From NCBI GenBank assembly GCA_949358305.1, contig OX442322.1, forward strand, positions 2,232,001 to 2,296,000: a stretch of 64,000 bases of DNA, given 5' to 3'. The notes below the pieces were generated by a model. The model was not told the DNA's origin and did no database searches. It saw nothing but the letters and a program-made list of their open reading frames with translations. How positions within the stretch are numbered: position 1 is the first letter of the stretch; the number at the start of each line of letters is the position of its first letter. Shown here piece after piece: positions 31,065-44,516 of this stretch. The position numbers were made by a program, and so were the translations under genes. The stretch comes from Strigamia acuminata (lineage: Eukaryota > Arthropoda > Chilopoda > Geophilomorpha > Linotaeniidae).

Positions 31065-34000
31065 GTTGCGACCTAATTTTCACCGAGTCCAAATGGTCTT
31101 TAAATCTCAGTAACACTTTGTTGATGTAGGTTCTCTGATGTAATACCATTTGTTGTTTGTAAGAACAGAATTCAACTCCTAACAGTTTCTAAGTCTGTCC
31201 CAAAATGACCAAATCGAATTGTGTCTTTATCATGTCAAGTACATTCATCGCATCTTCATGCTGCTTTCCAAAAACGACGATATCATCGACGTATACGATC
31301 AAATACGCAACATTCCGATATTTGTAGACACAATTGCATCAATTCACATGTTGCAATCCAAGTTTGAGTAAAGTCTCTTCCAATTCCATGCCCCATTCTC
31401 TGCCGGATTGATGCAGTCCATAGATTGCTCTAAGGAGTCGGCAGACGTAATTTTGTTTATCTGGATGAATAAAACCCTTCGGTTGGCGCATGTATATGGT
31501 CTTGTGTAACTTTGCGTAAAGATACGCACACTTGACATCTGCCTTGATATACGACCATTTAAGCATGCAAACCAATAATGTGAACATAAATCTGACGATT
31601 GAAAAATCCACAACAGGAGAAAATGTCTCTTCATATGACTCGCCGTAGACTTGTGAAAAGCCCTGCGCGACAAGTCTGGCTTTGTATCTGGCAATTTCCC
31701 CTTGGTCGTTCTGTTTAACGGTGTAAATCCATCTGCATCCTATGACTTTGGTGTCGGGTGGCGGTGGAACCAGCTCCCATACTTCACGCTCATGCATGGT
31801 GTCGATTTCATCAGTCATTGCTTGATTCCACTTGCTCTTCTCTGGCAAATTTGAGGTAATTCCTCTTGTTCAACTTCTTTCTTATTGTCTGGAATTGGCG
31901 GGGGTAGCGGTGGCCTCACGTCTTCGTCAGAATAATATTGGCGCTCATCATTGTCCAAATTGTCGATGTATGTCGTGTATTTGTCCGATAGGCCCAGCAC
32001 GCCTTCAACTCCGCGTCTGCTTTCAACAAACTTGATATCACTCGTCTCGATGACTTTAGAGAATTCTGGCAACCAAACTCTGTATCCCTTCGTAATTCTA
32101 GAATAGCCGAGCATGATCCCGTATATCCCTTTGTTGTCGATTTTGCCATCTCGAATCTTCTTTTTAACAAAACACAAACATCCAAATTTTCTTAAATGAC
32201 GCAGTGATGGTTTGCGATTGTAATAAAGTTCCATCGGCGTCTTGTCTGATTTTAGCTTCTCAGGTAATTAAACGTTAAGATTGCCTCTCCCCAAAATCGA
32301 TGTTCCAAACCCGCACCGTAAACAAGTGCTCGCATTCCATTAGCTAAGGTTTGGTTTAATCTTTCCGAAACTCCATTCTGGGCAGGGGTGTATGCATTTG
32401 TTCTCTCGTGAATAATCCCCTGTTTCGAGATATTGTCCAAATTTATTGAAGCAGAACTCCATCCCGTTGTCTGTTCGTATCGCAAGGATCTGTCTGCCTA
32501 GTAGTCGTTCGATCCTTTTCGCGTGTTTGCGGAATAAGTCAAAAACCTCATCTTTCTTCTTCATTAGATAGACGGTGGAGTAGCGAGAATAGTCATCCGT
32601 AATGGTGAGGAAATACCTATTTCTTGAAAGTGTTGCTGTGTTGAAAGCTCCACACATGTCCATGTGCAAAAGTTCTAGTGGCTGTTTTGACCTTATTCCT
32701 GGCAGAGACTTGTGAGAAACTGACTTTTTCTTCCCCAAGTCGCACACATCGCATTGCGTTATTGGCACATCCAGAATAGGCAGTCCAATCACGGCATTGC
32801 TTTTGCTCATCTGCTGCACACTGGGAAAATGAATGTGTCCAAGCCGCTCGTGCCACAATCTCGCTTCTTCTGGGCTTGACGCATGTTTCGAACTAGTTGG
32901 GTGTTCTCCCTTCTGCTCACCGACACTGACTCTGTTTTCATCATTTTCTTGTGATTTAGCAATTTAGGGTTTCTTGTCGCTAGTCTTGATGTAATAAAGT
33001 CTATCTTTCTTCACTCCTTCCATTCACTGCTTTTTCCACTGCCGATCATAGACTTTAACTAGTCCCGAACCAATTGCGACCTTGTATCTGGCTTCATCTA
33101 TGCATGGCCCCAACAGGAAATTCCTTCTCAAGTCGGGCGCGTAGTATACTTTCTTGAGCGTTATTGGAATTGTGTCGTTTCCAACTAAGCACATGACGCA
33201 CAGGTTCCCAACGCCTTGGATTTTGATCAAAGTCTTCTTATCTGCTTGGCTTATAGTCCCGGTGGTTTCAGTAAATCTGGAGAACTGATTCCTATCTTTA
33301 CAAAAATGTCCCGTTGCTCCGGTGTCATAAATCCAACAATTGTTGGCTGCGCCGCACTGCAGCAACTCTTCCTCGCTTAATTCTGTGAGGGATCCAACTT
33401 CTAACATATCATTGTCCAAATCTTCGGCAGTATTGGTGTTTAAATTAGTGCGTCGGTTGGAGCTATGCTGTGCAATCCTTTGCCCAGTGCCCTTGTTGAT
33501 TACACCGAAAACACGGCCTTCGTCCCGTTGACCCGGTCGCATTTCCTCTGAAATTCCTCGTGTTTGCTCCACCTCAATAATTGGATCTTCCTCTTCCCTT
33601 TTGTCCGCCTTGATATCCGCGATTATTTTGGCTACTGTTGCCCTGCTGCTGAAATTTTGACGAATTATCAGTGTTTTTACTGCTGGAAGAATTTGGTCCT
33701 GTGTTGAATGCGTCTATGATTGATCCTTGTCCCAAATCCCGTCTCTGTTGTGCGACTCTGCCTTCTTCGGCGACCAATTCTGCTTCAACCTTCTCCAATG
33801 TGAAATCTTTATCTTCCCATCGATAAATGCTTTGGACAATCGACTGGTACTCCTGTGGTAGGTATCGGATTAATTGAAATGCCTGATACAAGTTGTCCAA
33901 CTCGTGTTTCACGTCCGCTAGTCTCTTCGCGGCATTGCGTATCTTGGCCGCAAATACACCGATCGTTTCCGTCGTCGGATCATACTTGAGGCTGAAAAAC

Positions 34001-34332
34001 TCGTCCAATAATCGAATGATTCGCGCTCTCGAGACCGGTTCAAAGTTCGTTTTGAGCGTATCCCAAGCTGTTTTTGCGTCCTCAATCCCGTTTAGCAATT
34101 CGTGATATTGCTCTTCAATTGAGTAATAAATCAAGCTGAAAGCTCTTCCCTTCCGCAATTGATAATCCGAACGATCACGCCAAGATGCTCCCAGTGCCAG
34201 CGCCTCTTCTGTTCCGTCTGTAAACGCCCAACAGCCGTGGTGCATCAAGAGCACTTTGATTTGTTGCTTCCACGTATCGTAATTCATCCTGTTCAATAAT
34301 GTTATTTTTTGCTCTGGTTTTTCTGTATCCAT
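31065..34332 (-). pseudogene. CopX gag-pol, N-terminal and central part
   Basis: Copia polyprotein from ATG 34332 (MDTEKPEQKITLLNRMNYD). Gag has the KQQIKVLLMHHGCWAFTDGT block and a CCHC knuckle region broken by a frameshift near 33560. Protease has IYDTGATGHF (near 33310). Integrase has HERLGHIHF, CDVCDLGKK and RTDNGMEF (near 32470), and the linker has PPLPPPIPDN (near 31900). The RT start keeps a Trp codon in EREVWELVPPPPD (near 31770). RT stops at the GypY joint and continues at 25230. Several frameshifts (near 33573, 32400, 32250 and 31840) and stops make it non-functional. Confidence 0.87.
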
Positions 34333-36830
34333 GATAGTTTGGCAGTTCCTTTTTGTCCACTTTGTTCACTTTTGTTCACAAATTACCACAAATTGCAAAA
34401 ACACTTTCTGTACTGGATAATCACAACAAAGTGCAAAGTTGTGAGGTTATTTCGCTCTTAGACTATGTTAGTAACAATCCTATCACAACACTAAGCTAGT
34501 TAAACAATTCTAATGTCTTAAATTCAATAAATATATTCAAAAACGATGTCTTCGAGACGTTTTACAGTTGAATTTTGCGTCGTGTCACACTTCACGTGTG
34601 GTTACGACTCAATATTGTCTTTCCTGCTCGTCCCTCGTATCGTCTCGCGTTTTTGAGTTCTTTTTCGTCGTTTTTTGTCCAAAAAATCCGGTTCACACTT
34701 CGCGTGTGGTTGACCGAAATTATCGCCCTCGTGTAGAATTCGTTTCTCGCCCGAAATTATCGTCACGTCGACAAAACGTATCGCGCCTTGCAATACAGAA
34801 ATCAAACTTCCAAACAAAGAAAAAGAATTGTTCAAATAAAATGTTTATAATTTCTCGAACCCGCTAGTGTTTTCGTGTTGTTTGATGACTCTTGTGATGA
34901 CTCTTGTGATGATTACAAATCGATAGTTATCAATGTTCACAGTAGATGGCGCTGTTTAACCAACGCGCGTAATTCAAACTCGGTTAAAACTAAAAAGCGT
35001 AATAAATTATTACTAAGGCACTGTGAATAAAATATAACTATTTTATTCAAATATAAATTAAGTATTAACTACTTAATGATGTTGATTCTGCCGAATCAAT
35101 ATCCACATTACTTACCTGTCGAAGGGAACCATTTGGACCCTTTCGGCCCCCAACTGGGCCCATCTGGACATAGTCACATATTAGGTCCGGACTAGTGACC
35201 CACGAATCCGCAGTTTCGCGTGCTGATTGGCTGTCGCCAATCTAGTAGTTCTACAGAACTATATAAGCATCAGTTTTCCACCCCGTAACCCCCCTGGCTT
35301 GATTCTGAATATGTTTATATTGTCTGTAGTTGATATGTTGTTATCGTTTGATCTCACTTTCTCTATCGACACATCAGGCCACCTCAGTTCTCCACAATTA
35401 GTATTTAATACTATTTTGTTATTGCTGTTGTAGGGCTATTTCGGGAAGGCTAACTCCGGTAATAGACATGCATTCGCATGAAATGGCCCCGTAACGTTAG
35501 CTTGCTGTTCTACGGGACAGTTAGATTTCGTACGGTGGCTTAATATAATGGTCGTATACAGTACGACCTTGCTAATTGAAAGTAGGTCCCTCAGCTAACT
35601 GGCCACAGTCCGCTGCAGGATGGTTGTTGTAAACTGTCCTCCCAGGCACCCGTCTTTCTGTCGCTGGTCCTTCCGCACGTTAAAAGTCGGTAAAGACCTA
35701 ATGCACAGGTAACACGCCGGGTTGGTAGCCCGTGAGTAATATCTACAGATGTTGCGATAAACAACTACCTGGATAATGGTAATCCAACAGCAGTGGCTGA
35801 TTAATATTTTACCCGGTGCTCGATCTACTGATCCCGTCATCATAAGGCATGCTGGCGGATGGAGAAGTCAAATCCTCCCGCGATGGTTCTCTCGACCGTC
35901 GTGACGGTCCCCGCCCCATTGTACCCTCCGGGTTAGTAACCCGTGAACAGGAGTTGAATAACACTGTGCTAAATAAATTACTCGGGCATTAGTAATCCTG
36001 TATTGGCAATACTTTTTATACCGGTAAGTCCATAGAAATGTTTACCTGGTGGTTGGTACCACCGACAGCGAATTAAAGCGTACAAACAAATACTCGGCGC
36101 CTGATCACGAGATCTTGTCGTCGTAAGGCATGCTGGCGGATGGAGTCTCAACAACTCCCGCGACGTTCTCTCAATTGTCGTGACGGTCCCCGCCCAATTA
36201 ATAATTATATAACAATTCAATTGTTATATCGAATTAATCACTTTACTTTTATTCATTTGGAACGCTGAATATTCCTGTTTATGCGAAGGACTCTTCGCAT
36301 TATTTAGATAATCGAGCTGCGGACTAAATACGTCTCCGTAGCGTTATTTGTGACGATGCCGCAAGTCAGCCGTATCCCTCTGGCTTCGCCCGGATCCTCA
36401 ACCAGTTGATGCCGCCCGTTTACACGCGTCAAGAACCCATTATTGTTGTTATTAATATTTAGTAATAAATATGTTATGTCACACAAAGCTGTAAGTTATT
36501 TCTCTCGATTCACGTATTCACATTAGTTAAGACTTCCGTAGCTTATCTCGGTTAGGTTGTTGTTAAACTTAGCAACGTCTTGTATAAACCGAATTATCTA
36601 TCTCTCAAGGACTAATAAATTAGCCCTAAAAGTAGAATCGTCACACTCTTTGTTGCTTTGAAACCTTGAGTATCCTGGCACAAACACAAGCTTCTGACTT
36701 CAGTTGTGGGCGCCGCCATCTTGGATAAATTAGAGGAAGTTTTCCAAAACATCTCCAATTGGCTCTAAATGGTTGAAAATCATCCCAAATGTTTTTCTGA
36801 TGCTTTCCTGGTTATATTGGCCCATAACCT
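34333..36830 (-). other. CopX leader, split by a solo LTR, with primer site
   Basis: Next to the 5' LTR the minus strand reads aggttatgggcc (36819-36830), complementary to the anticodon arm of initiator tRNA-Met. The leader has a ccaagatggcggcgccca motif (36707-36724) and two copies of cacacttc-(a/g)cgtgtgg (34585-34603 and 34693-34709). A 1.74-kb solo LTR lies at 34905-36645. Confidence 0.75.
34905..36645 (+). repeat. Solo LTR related to the Gyp1 LTR
   Basis: 1,741 bp bounded by TGTGATGATT and AATCGTCACA, which are inverted repeats with one mismatch. The 4-bp duplication is ctct (34901-34904 and 36646-36649). It shares tagatggcgctg near its start, an aataaatatgttatgtc block near 36462 and its end sequence with the 3' LTR of Gyp1. 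A block containing gggttrgtarcccgtga and, further on, ggcatgctggcggatgg occurs twice (about 35720-35910 and 35929-36195). No gene inside; the orientation is inferred from the aataaa block. Confidence 0.72.
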
Positions 36831-37146
36831 TGTTGATTTGTACTATTAAATAGTGCAGAATGTTTAGTTTCACAGTGGTGTGGAAAGCATTAGTGTGGAA
36901 ATAAAAGAACACAGTCTTTTCAGGTTCAAAGCAAAACATGAAGTGAGGTTTTATTTCTAAGTCATGTGACTCAAACTATCTGGTGCCACCTGTAGGCAAT
37001 TAATATAAGTTATACACAATAACAACTGTGGTCACTTACGTGGCCAGAAGTAAATATAAACATCGAATCAAAGAACATATTACCGCTTGAATAATGCGAT
37101 ATAAATATACAGATATCCTAAAGTAAATATATGCTATATCTCAACA
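36831..37146 (-). repeat. CopX 5' LTR
   Basis: 316 bp, partner of 24132-24447. On its low-coordinate side is the tRNA-iMet primer site. On the other side it abuts CopJ RT at LLRAI. Confidence 0.92.
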
Positions 37147-38073
37147 TGTATTGCTCGAAGTAACTTGCAAACGTAATTCTCTTTCCCATGGCAAACATAT
37201 CCTTTGGGTTGACGCATGTAAATCGTTTTATGTAATTTCGCATACAAGTAAGCACACTTGACGTCGGCCTGGATGTATGACCATTTCAACATGCAAACAA
37301 GCAATGTGAACATAAAGCGCACGATTGAAAAATCCACTACAGGTGAGAAGGTCTCTTCATAAGACTCGCCGTAGACCTGAGAAAATCCCTGTGCCACGAA
37401 TCTTGCCTTGTATCTTGCAATCTCTCCTTTCTCATCCTGTTTTACGGTGTAGATCCATTTGCAGCCTATTAGTTTGGTGTCGGAAGGCGGTGGGACCAAC
37501 TCCCAAACTTTACGTTCGTGCATCGTGTCGATTTCCTCACACATTGCCTGACTCCATTCTTCCTTTTCTGGCAAATTGGCTATTTGCTCAAAACGTGTGG
37601 GTATGTAGACTTCAAGATGATTCGCTTCGAAATCGAGAGTTAACTCATCAAGATCGAAATCCAAATCATCTGTCGTCACGTTCGATTCAGTGGGTTTCTT
37701 CTTTCTTTTGTCGTCGAAAAGGTGTTCTGGAACACGTAGATTATGGTCCGCACAATAGCGCTTCACATCCGGTATTGATCTCAATTTCGGTTTATCGTAC
37801 CCCTCGATTGTGTACTCATAATCTTTGTCCAGTTGGTCTTGTTTTCTCGGTCTTTCTCCAAACAAGTTGAGGAATTGTCGGAACTGGATTCAAAACATCG
37901 AACCCAGGTTGTGGTAAAATGCCCTGCAATTTTACTCCTGCTTCAGCTCCTGGTATATTAGGTTTCGGTTGAAGCTTCTGTTCCGGCAATCTAAATTTCA
38001 ACTTCAGTTGAGGTAATTCTTCTTCCTGTTTCTCCTTAATTGGTTGCGGCGGAGGTAGCGGTGGCCTTACATC
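37147..38073 (-). pseudogene. CopJ pol piece: linker and start of RT
   Basis: From the CopF joint it reads DVRPPLPPPQPIKEKQEEEL, then the acidic linker, KRYCADHNLRVPEHLF, the Trp-containing ERKVWELVPPPSD (near 37500), and RT (GCKWIYTVKQ, ETFSPVVDFSIVRFMF, QADVKCAYLYAKLHK) to LLRAI at 37147. A frameshift lies near 37860. It continues at 24131. Confidence 0.87.
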
Positions 38074-38260
38074 TGTTGTATTTCGAATGTCCAAATCAAA
38101 TGAAAGACCACACGTTAACGGAACAGAAAATAACACGTCTTTTACTCTTCAAAAACAGTTTTTACAATAATGGAATGACACGCGCATAACGTGTCGTGAA
38201 CGTTACAAAATCAGATAAAAACGTCAAACCAATGATAATTTACAACAATTAAATCTAACA
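38074..38260 (-). repeat. CopF 3' LTR
   Basis: 187 bp, TGTTAGATTT to GAAATACAACA on the minus strand. It lacks the E-box module of the other copia LTRs. Confidence 0.92.
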
Positions 38261-38347
38261 AACCCTGCTTATAAATTATCATGAGTTTCAAAACAAACTT
38301 AAAATTAACATTCAACAATATCAAAAACATGAAAAATGAATAAATTA

Positions 38348-38946
38348 TTATTTGTCTTCACTCTTCTCTTCCTCCTCGACCTCGTTCATCTTCTCCTCGT
38401 CCTTCAAGTTTACGCCCTTTCGCCCCTCTGTGAATTTATCTTTTGCCCTAGCTTTGGTTAAAAAGTCCGCGATCATTTCTGTTGAAGGTAAATGAATTAG
38501 TTTGATATTGCCGAGCTTTAGCTCGTCTTTAATAAACATTAAATGTCTATTAATGTGTTTTGTGCGGCCAAATTGGTTCGCCCCACACAAAACTTGAATC
38601 GCTGGTGAACTGTCGGTGTAGATTGGCACACTTCTTTGGACACTGCTCCCTTCTCCGACTTCACTTAGAAAATCACGTGCCCACTTTACGGATTTGAGCA
38701 ATTCGCAGATGGCCAAAATTTCGCTCTCTGTCGACGACATCGCAACGAGACGTTGTTTTTTTTTTTCCAACTTATTGTTGAAAGTCCAATTTTTAAAATC
38801 ATTCCCGTGTACGATTTCGCTTCTTGGGTTGAGCAACAGCTCGCATCAGCAAAACCTTGTAGATTTCCATCTTCGCTTGGGAAAAATAGTCGCGTTTCAC
38901 TCGTCTTTTTCAGGTAACGCAGGACACGTTTAGCTGCCCTAAAATG
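38348..38946 (-). pseudogene. CopF RNase H, 3' part of pol
   Basis: Resumes after CopG with FRAAKRVLRYLKKTSETRLF and RNase H (GFADAS, then AMSSTESEILAICELLKSVKW and DSSPAIQVLCGA), ending in a very acidic tail at 38348. One frameshift lies in the A/T homopolymer at about 38757-38768 (ISWKKK). The 86 bases to the LTR are non-coding. Confidence 0.87.
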
Positions 38947-39254
38947 TGTTAAGATATTGTGTACACTAATGACCATTTATGCACATGTAACTATATCTAT
39001 GTATCGTATTATTTAATCGCACGGTGTATGTATGTATATTAAGCAAACGCAAGCGTTTGCACTCTTTGTTTACATACAGTGTCTGTATGCTGCCAACAGG
39101 TGGCTCCTGTCATATTAGGTCACATGACCATTGAATAAAATCACTTGATGTTTGATTCTCACCTGTGATGATGTGTGCTTTTATCACCTGCTATGTTTTT
39201 CCACACCACTGCATATACTAGCTGTTTATATGGATTCACAGCAACATTATAACA
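38947..39254 (+). repeat. CopG 5' LTR
   Basis: TGTTAAGATATTG to CATTATAACA. It contains acaggtggc, the E-box palindrome gtcacatgac (39119-39128) and aataaa at once downstream. Confidence 0.95.
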
Positions 39255-40024
39255 AGGTTATGGGCCACAAACAACGTGGGAAAAACGCGGAGATCGTTTA
39301 AAAGCAGTGCAAGTCGTTTTTGAGGTGAAAAAGAAGGCGTTTCCCTCAAATCCAACATGGCGGCGCCCATGGTGAGAGTTGACAACTTGTGTTTGGACCA
39401 AGGATCCACGATTTTCGGGGTTATTCTGCATCACCAAGCGACGCAGGAACACTAAACGGGTTCGAACATTATAGAACATTTATTTAATACGTTTATTTTG
39501 GCCTTTTTCGGACGATTTCTCCGAATATCGCGAGGCGCGATACGTAACGTCGACGTGGCGTTAATTTTCGCCGAGAAAACAACTCGACGACAAATACGCA
39601 AGGACGACGACGCTCGACAACCACACGGGAAGTGTGAACGAGCTATAAACGAACGGGAATTGCCAAAAACGAGGAAATTCTCGAAGGAACTGAATTTTTC
39701 GAGACGAAAGACGGAAGAACGAGGAAAAATCAACAATACGACGATTTTTCTCAACCACACGTGAAGTGTGATCCAAAGCTGTCGAGACACAACAAGTGGG
39801 ATAGTCTACAGCAGGAAAACAACATATATGAACTATTATTTCGTTATTATTGTCGAATATTATTATTAGCTTAGTGTTGTTAATAGGATACACTAACTTA
39901 GACTAAGAGCGCATTAACCTTGTGAAAATTGCACTATTTTTCACAAGTAACAGTTTTGAAAGTGTTTTTGAGGAAATCTGTGTGTGTATACGGTGTTTCA
40001 CAAGTCCAGGACACTCAATTCGCG
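39255..40024 (+). other. CopG leader with tRNA-iMet anticodon-arm primer site
   Basis: Directly after the LTR is aggttatgggcc (39255-39266), complementary to GGCCCAUAACC of the initiator tRNA-Met anticodon arm. Further on are ccaacatggcggcgcccat (39352-39370) and two copies of a cacacgtgaagtgtg-like palindrome (39620-39638 and 39755-39770). No gene. Splice sites were not established. Confidence 0.8.
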
Positions 40025-43000
40025 ATGGAGACAGAAAAACTCGAGCGAAAAATAACACTTTTGAATAGAACGAACTACGACACGTGGAAGCAGCAAATTA
40101 AAGTGCTGTTGATGCATCACGGATGCTGGGCATTCACGGACGGCACACAAGAAGCGCTGGCACCGGGAGCATCTTGGCGAGATCGTTCTGATTACCAACT
40201 ACGCAAGGGACGAGCATTTAGCCTTATTTATTACGCCATAGAGGAGCAATATCACGAATTGCTCAGCGGGACCGAGGACGCGAAAACAGCGTGGGACACG
40301 CTAAAGACAAACTTCGAACCGGTCTCGAGGGCGAGAATAATACGTCTGTTGGACGAATTCTTCAATCTGAAGTACGACCCAGCGACGGAGACGATCGGCG
40401 TATTCGCGGCGAAGATACGCAATGCGGCGAAGCGATTAGCCGACGTCAAACACGATTTGGACAATTTATATCAGGCATTCCAGCTCATCCGATACCTGCC
40501 ACAAGAATACCAGTCAATTGTGCAGAGTATTTACCGATGGGACGATAAGGATTTCACACTGGAAAAGGTTGAAGCGGAATTGGTCGCCGAGGAGGGCAGA
40601 CTCGCGCAACAACGCAGAGATTCGGGCCAAGCGCCAATTACGGACGCTTTCAACATGGGGACAAACACAAAGGACAATGATAATTCGTCCAAATCCCAAC
40701 AACAAGGAAATAACAGCCAAAACAGCCGAGGCGGACAAAGGGGCGGCAAATCGAATTATCGAGGCGGCAAAAATTCGCGGAATTTCCGAGGAAATGCGAC
40801 CGGATCATCACCACGGGGGCCGTGTTTCCGGTGCAATCAACCAGGGCACTGGGCAAGGGATTGCACAGCACAATTACCGTCGAATAACAGCCAGAACACA
40901 AATACAGCGGAAGAATTGGACACAAACATGTTCGATGTCGGTTTTCTCACCGAGTTGAGCGAAGAAGAGTTGTTACAGTGCAGCGCAGCCAACAACTGTT
41001 GGATCTACGACACCGGGGCCACTGGACATTTCTGCAAAGACAGGAATCAATTCTTCAACTTCAAGGAAACCACAGGAACAATAAGTCAAGCGGATAAAAA
41101 GACTTTAATTCAGATTCAAGGCGTCGGGGACGTCTGTGTGATGAGTTTGGTTGGAACTGAAACGATTCCGATCACATTGAAAAAGGTTTATTATGCGCCG
41201 GACATGCGACGAAATTTATTGTCGGGACCGTGCATCGACGAAGCACGATGCAAAGTCGCCGTTGGCTCGGGTTTGGTCAAGATATACGATCCTCAGTGGA
41301 GGAGACAGCTGATGGAAGCCGTGAAGAAGGATCGGTTATATTATATTAAACTAAGCGACCAGAAGCCAGACTTCGAGAAGTTGAGGCAAAAAGCGAATAG
41401 CAAGGCGAATGTCGGCGAACAGAAGAAAGGAGAACCAACCAATTTAACAAAGAACACAACGAAGAGCACATCTAATCCTGAGGAAGCCAGACTTTGGCAT
41501 GAGCGGCTCGGACACATCTATTTTCCAAGCGTCCAAGCAATGAGCAAAGGAGGGGCAGTAATTGGGTTGCCAATTTTGGACGTGCCAATTACACAATGCG
41601 ACGTTTGCACATTAGCCAAGAAGAAAGCGATTCCACATAAATCGTTGCCAGGAATTAGATCGACAGAGCCACTCCAATTGCTACACATGGATGTGTGTGG
41701 AGCATTTAGCACACCAACACTCTCGGGGAACAAATACTTTTTAACTATCACAGACGACTTCTCTCGTTATTCGACAGTCTACTTAATGCAGAAGAAGGAC
41801 GAAGTATTTGACATTTTCCAAAAACACGTGAAACGGATAGAGCGATTGCTTGGAAAATCGGTTCTAGCAATTCGTACGGATAACGGCATGGAGTTCTGCT
41901 CAAACAAGTTTGGAGAGTACCTCCAAGGACTAGGAATCGCTCACGAGAGGACTAACGCGTACACTCCAGTCCAGAATGGCGTTTCCGAGAGACTTAACCA
42001 GACATTAGCAAATGGAATGCGAGCGCTTGTGTACGATGCCGGCTTGGAACATCGATTCTGGGGAGAAGCCATCCTGACTTTCAATTATCTCAGAAACAGG
42101 ATTGCAAAGCTGAATTCGGACAAGACGCCGATGGAATTGTACTACGGGCGTAAACCATCACTTAGACATTTGAGAAAGTTCGGGAGTTTATGCTTTGTGC
42201 AGAAACGAATTCGAGATGGCAAAATCGACAACAAAAGTCTGCACGGCATTATGCTCGGATATTCGAGAATCACGAAAGGATATCGAGTATGGCTGCCGGA
42301 GTTTTCCAAAGTAATCGAAACCAGCGACGTGAAGTTCGTGGAGAGCAGGCGCGGTGTTGAAGGCGTGCTGGGCTTACCAGAAAAGTACACGACTTACATC
42401 GATAGTTTGGACGATAATATGGACAATGACAATGATCGCCAATATTATTCGGACGAGGATGTGAGGCCACCGCTACCCCCGCCAGCACCAGTTAAGAAGA
42501 AGGAGGATCGACAACTGGAATTGCCTCCAGTTAAATTGAAATTTAGACTGCCAGATGAGAAGTTGCGACACAATTTACCAGAAGTGAAGTTGCCACAACC
42601 CGGACAAGCGATTTTGAACCCAATTCCAACTATTCCTGCATTAGTTTGGAAGAAGACGGAGAAAGTCAGGCCAACTGGACAGAAGGATGTTGAGTACACA
42701 ATCCAGGGTTATGACAAACCCAAACTACGCTCAATACCTGACGTAAAGCGTTACTGTGCCGACCACAACCTTCGTGTCCCTGAGCATTTGTTTGAGGACA
42801 AAAGAAAGAAGAAGCCCTCTGAATCGAATACGACGGCGGATAATCTTGACCTGGACTTTGATGATATGAACATCAACTTCGAAGCTAATCACTTAGAAGT
42901 CCACGTACCCGTACGTTATGAGGAAATTGCGACTTTACCCGAAAAGGATGAATGGCGCCAAGCGATGAACGACGAGATCGACACCATGCATGAGCGCGAG

Positions 43001-44479
43001 GTTTGAGAACTTGTTCCACCGCCGCCCAACACTAAGATAGTGGGTTGCAGATGGATTTACACGACCAAACAGAACGAAGAGGGAGAAATTGCACGTTATA
43101 AGGCGAGACTTGTCGCGCAGGGTTTTTCCCAAGTCTACGGCGAATCCTATGAGGAGACATTCTCACCCGTAGTAGACTTCTCAATCGTGCGTTTCATGTT
43201 TACGCTACTCGTCTGTATGCTCAAATGGTCGTACATTCAAGCTGACGTCAAGTGTGCATACCTTTATGCAAAATTGCATAAAACGGTCTACATGCGCCAA
43301 CCAAAGGGTTTCATCGTTGAAGGCAAAGAGAACTATGTCTGCAGACTCCTCCGAGCCATCTATGGCTTACACCAATCTGGAAGAGAATGGGGAATAGAAC
43401 TGGAGGAGACTTTATTGAAATTAGGACTAGAACACGTGAATTGGTGCAATTGCGTTTATAAATACGGTGATATTGCGTATTTAATCGTCTACGTTGACGA
43501 TATCGTAGTCTTTGGCAAACGATACGAAGATGCCATGAAAATACTCAATATGATCGGAACGCAATTCGACTTAGTGATACTCGGACAAACAAAGAAGTTG
43601 CTAGGGGTCGAATTCCATTCGTATAATCAACAATTAGTACTGCATCAAAGGTCATACGTAAATAAAGTATTGTTGAAGTTTAACAACTACATGGAGCATG
43701 TGAAAATCCGATCTCAACCGATGACTAAAGCAACTGTACTCACGAAACAAGGTTGTCCAGACACTATTAATGAATTCAAAGTCATGGAAGGAATTCCGTA
43801 TCGAAGTTTACTTGGATGCTTGGCGTTCATCGCATCGAGAACAAGACCGGATATGACTTATGCGGTTAACATCTTAAGTCAATTCCAATCCAATCCTGGA
43901 TGGAGCCACTGGGTGGCATTACTGGACTTGCTCAGTTACTTGAGAACAACCAAAAATCACGGATTGATGTTGTTTCCGAATGATCGGATCGAAGTAATCG
44001 GTTACAGCGATTCCGATTATGCGAACAACAGAGACGACCGTATCTCCATTGGAGGAACGCTAGTTACTTTGGGCAGCACACCCATTTACTGGAGAACCTT
44101 CAAGCAACGGAACGTGACGCTATCAACGATGGAGGCGGAGTACGTAGCCCTTACAGAGACTGTTAAGGACTATATTTGGATTGTTCGTGTCCTGCACGAA
44201 ATTTCTCCTATATTGGCGAGTAGATTCTCTCATTTTGTCATGTGCGACAACATTTCAACGGTAGACTTTACGAAATCCTGCGTTGAAAATCGTAAGACGA
44301 AGCACATCGATATACGCTACCACTTCATCAGAGAGCTCGTTAGAAGAGATAATCTTCAGATCGTTCACGTGGACACGAAATCGAATTATGCGGATATTTT
44401 CACAAAATCGGTCGACAAAGCTGACCTAGTAAAGTTTTGCGATCGTTTCCTAATTGATTTAACCTTTCTGCGTGCTTGA
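40025..44479 (+). CDS. gag-pol: CopG Gag-Pol polyprotein with one in-frame UGA
   Basis: A single copia polyprotein of 1,484 codons from ATG 40025. Gag has the KQQIKVLLMHHGCW block and a CCHC knuckle at C267-C270-H275-C280. Protease is DTGA at 329. The integrase zinc region (HERLGHIYF, CDVCTLAKKK) leads to catalytic D556, D619 and E655, with 35 residues between D619 and E655 (DD35E). RT has YVDD with its first Asp at 1158. RNase H has YSDSDYANNRDD and a HIDIRYHFIREL tail. The only break is UGA at codon 994 (43004-43006), in EREV-stop-ELVPPPP, where CopA, CopX and CopJ have UGG (Trp). CopI has UGA at the same place. IN before RT identifies Ty1/copia. Confidence 0.95.
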
Positions 44480-44516
44480 TACGGAATAAAGTATATAAAT
44501 AATACGGGGGGCCGAT

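Larger units (their letters stand above)
24132..37146 (-). mobile_element. CopX: Ty1/copia element with two nested insertions
   Basis: Minus-strand copia inserted in CopJ RT. The LTRs are 36831-37146 (5') and 24132-24447 (3'), each 316 bp, with about four differences by eye. Flanks tatat (24127-24131) and tgtat (37147-37151) are a 5-bp duplication with one mismatch. It is interrupted by GypY (25231-31064) in pol and by a solo LTR (34905-36645) in the leader. Pol has multiple frameshifts. Confidence 0.87.

Noticed and set aside
36831-37146. Recombined LTR joined to an RT fragment on the right.
   Set aside because: The RT belongs to the host element CopJ; its other half starts at 24131, and the flanks form a 5-bp duplication.
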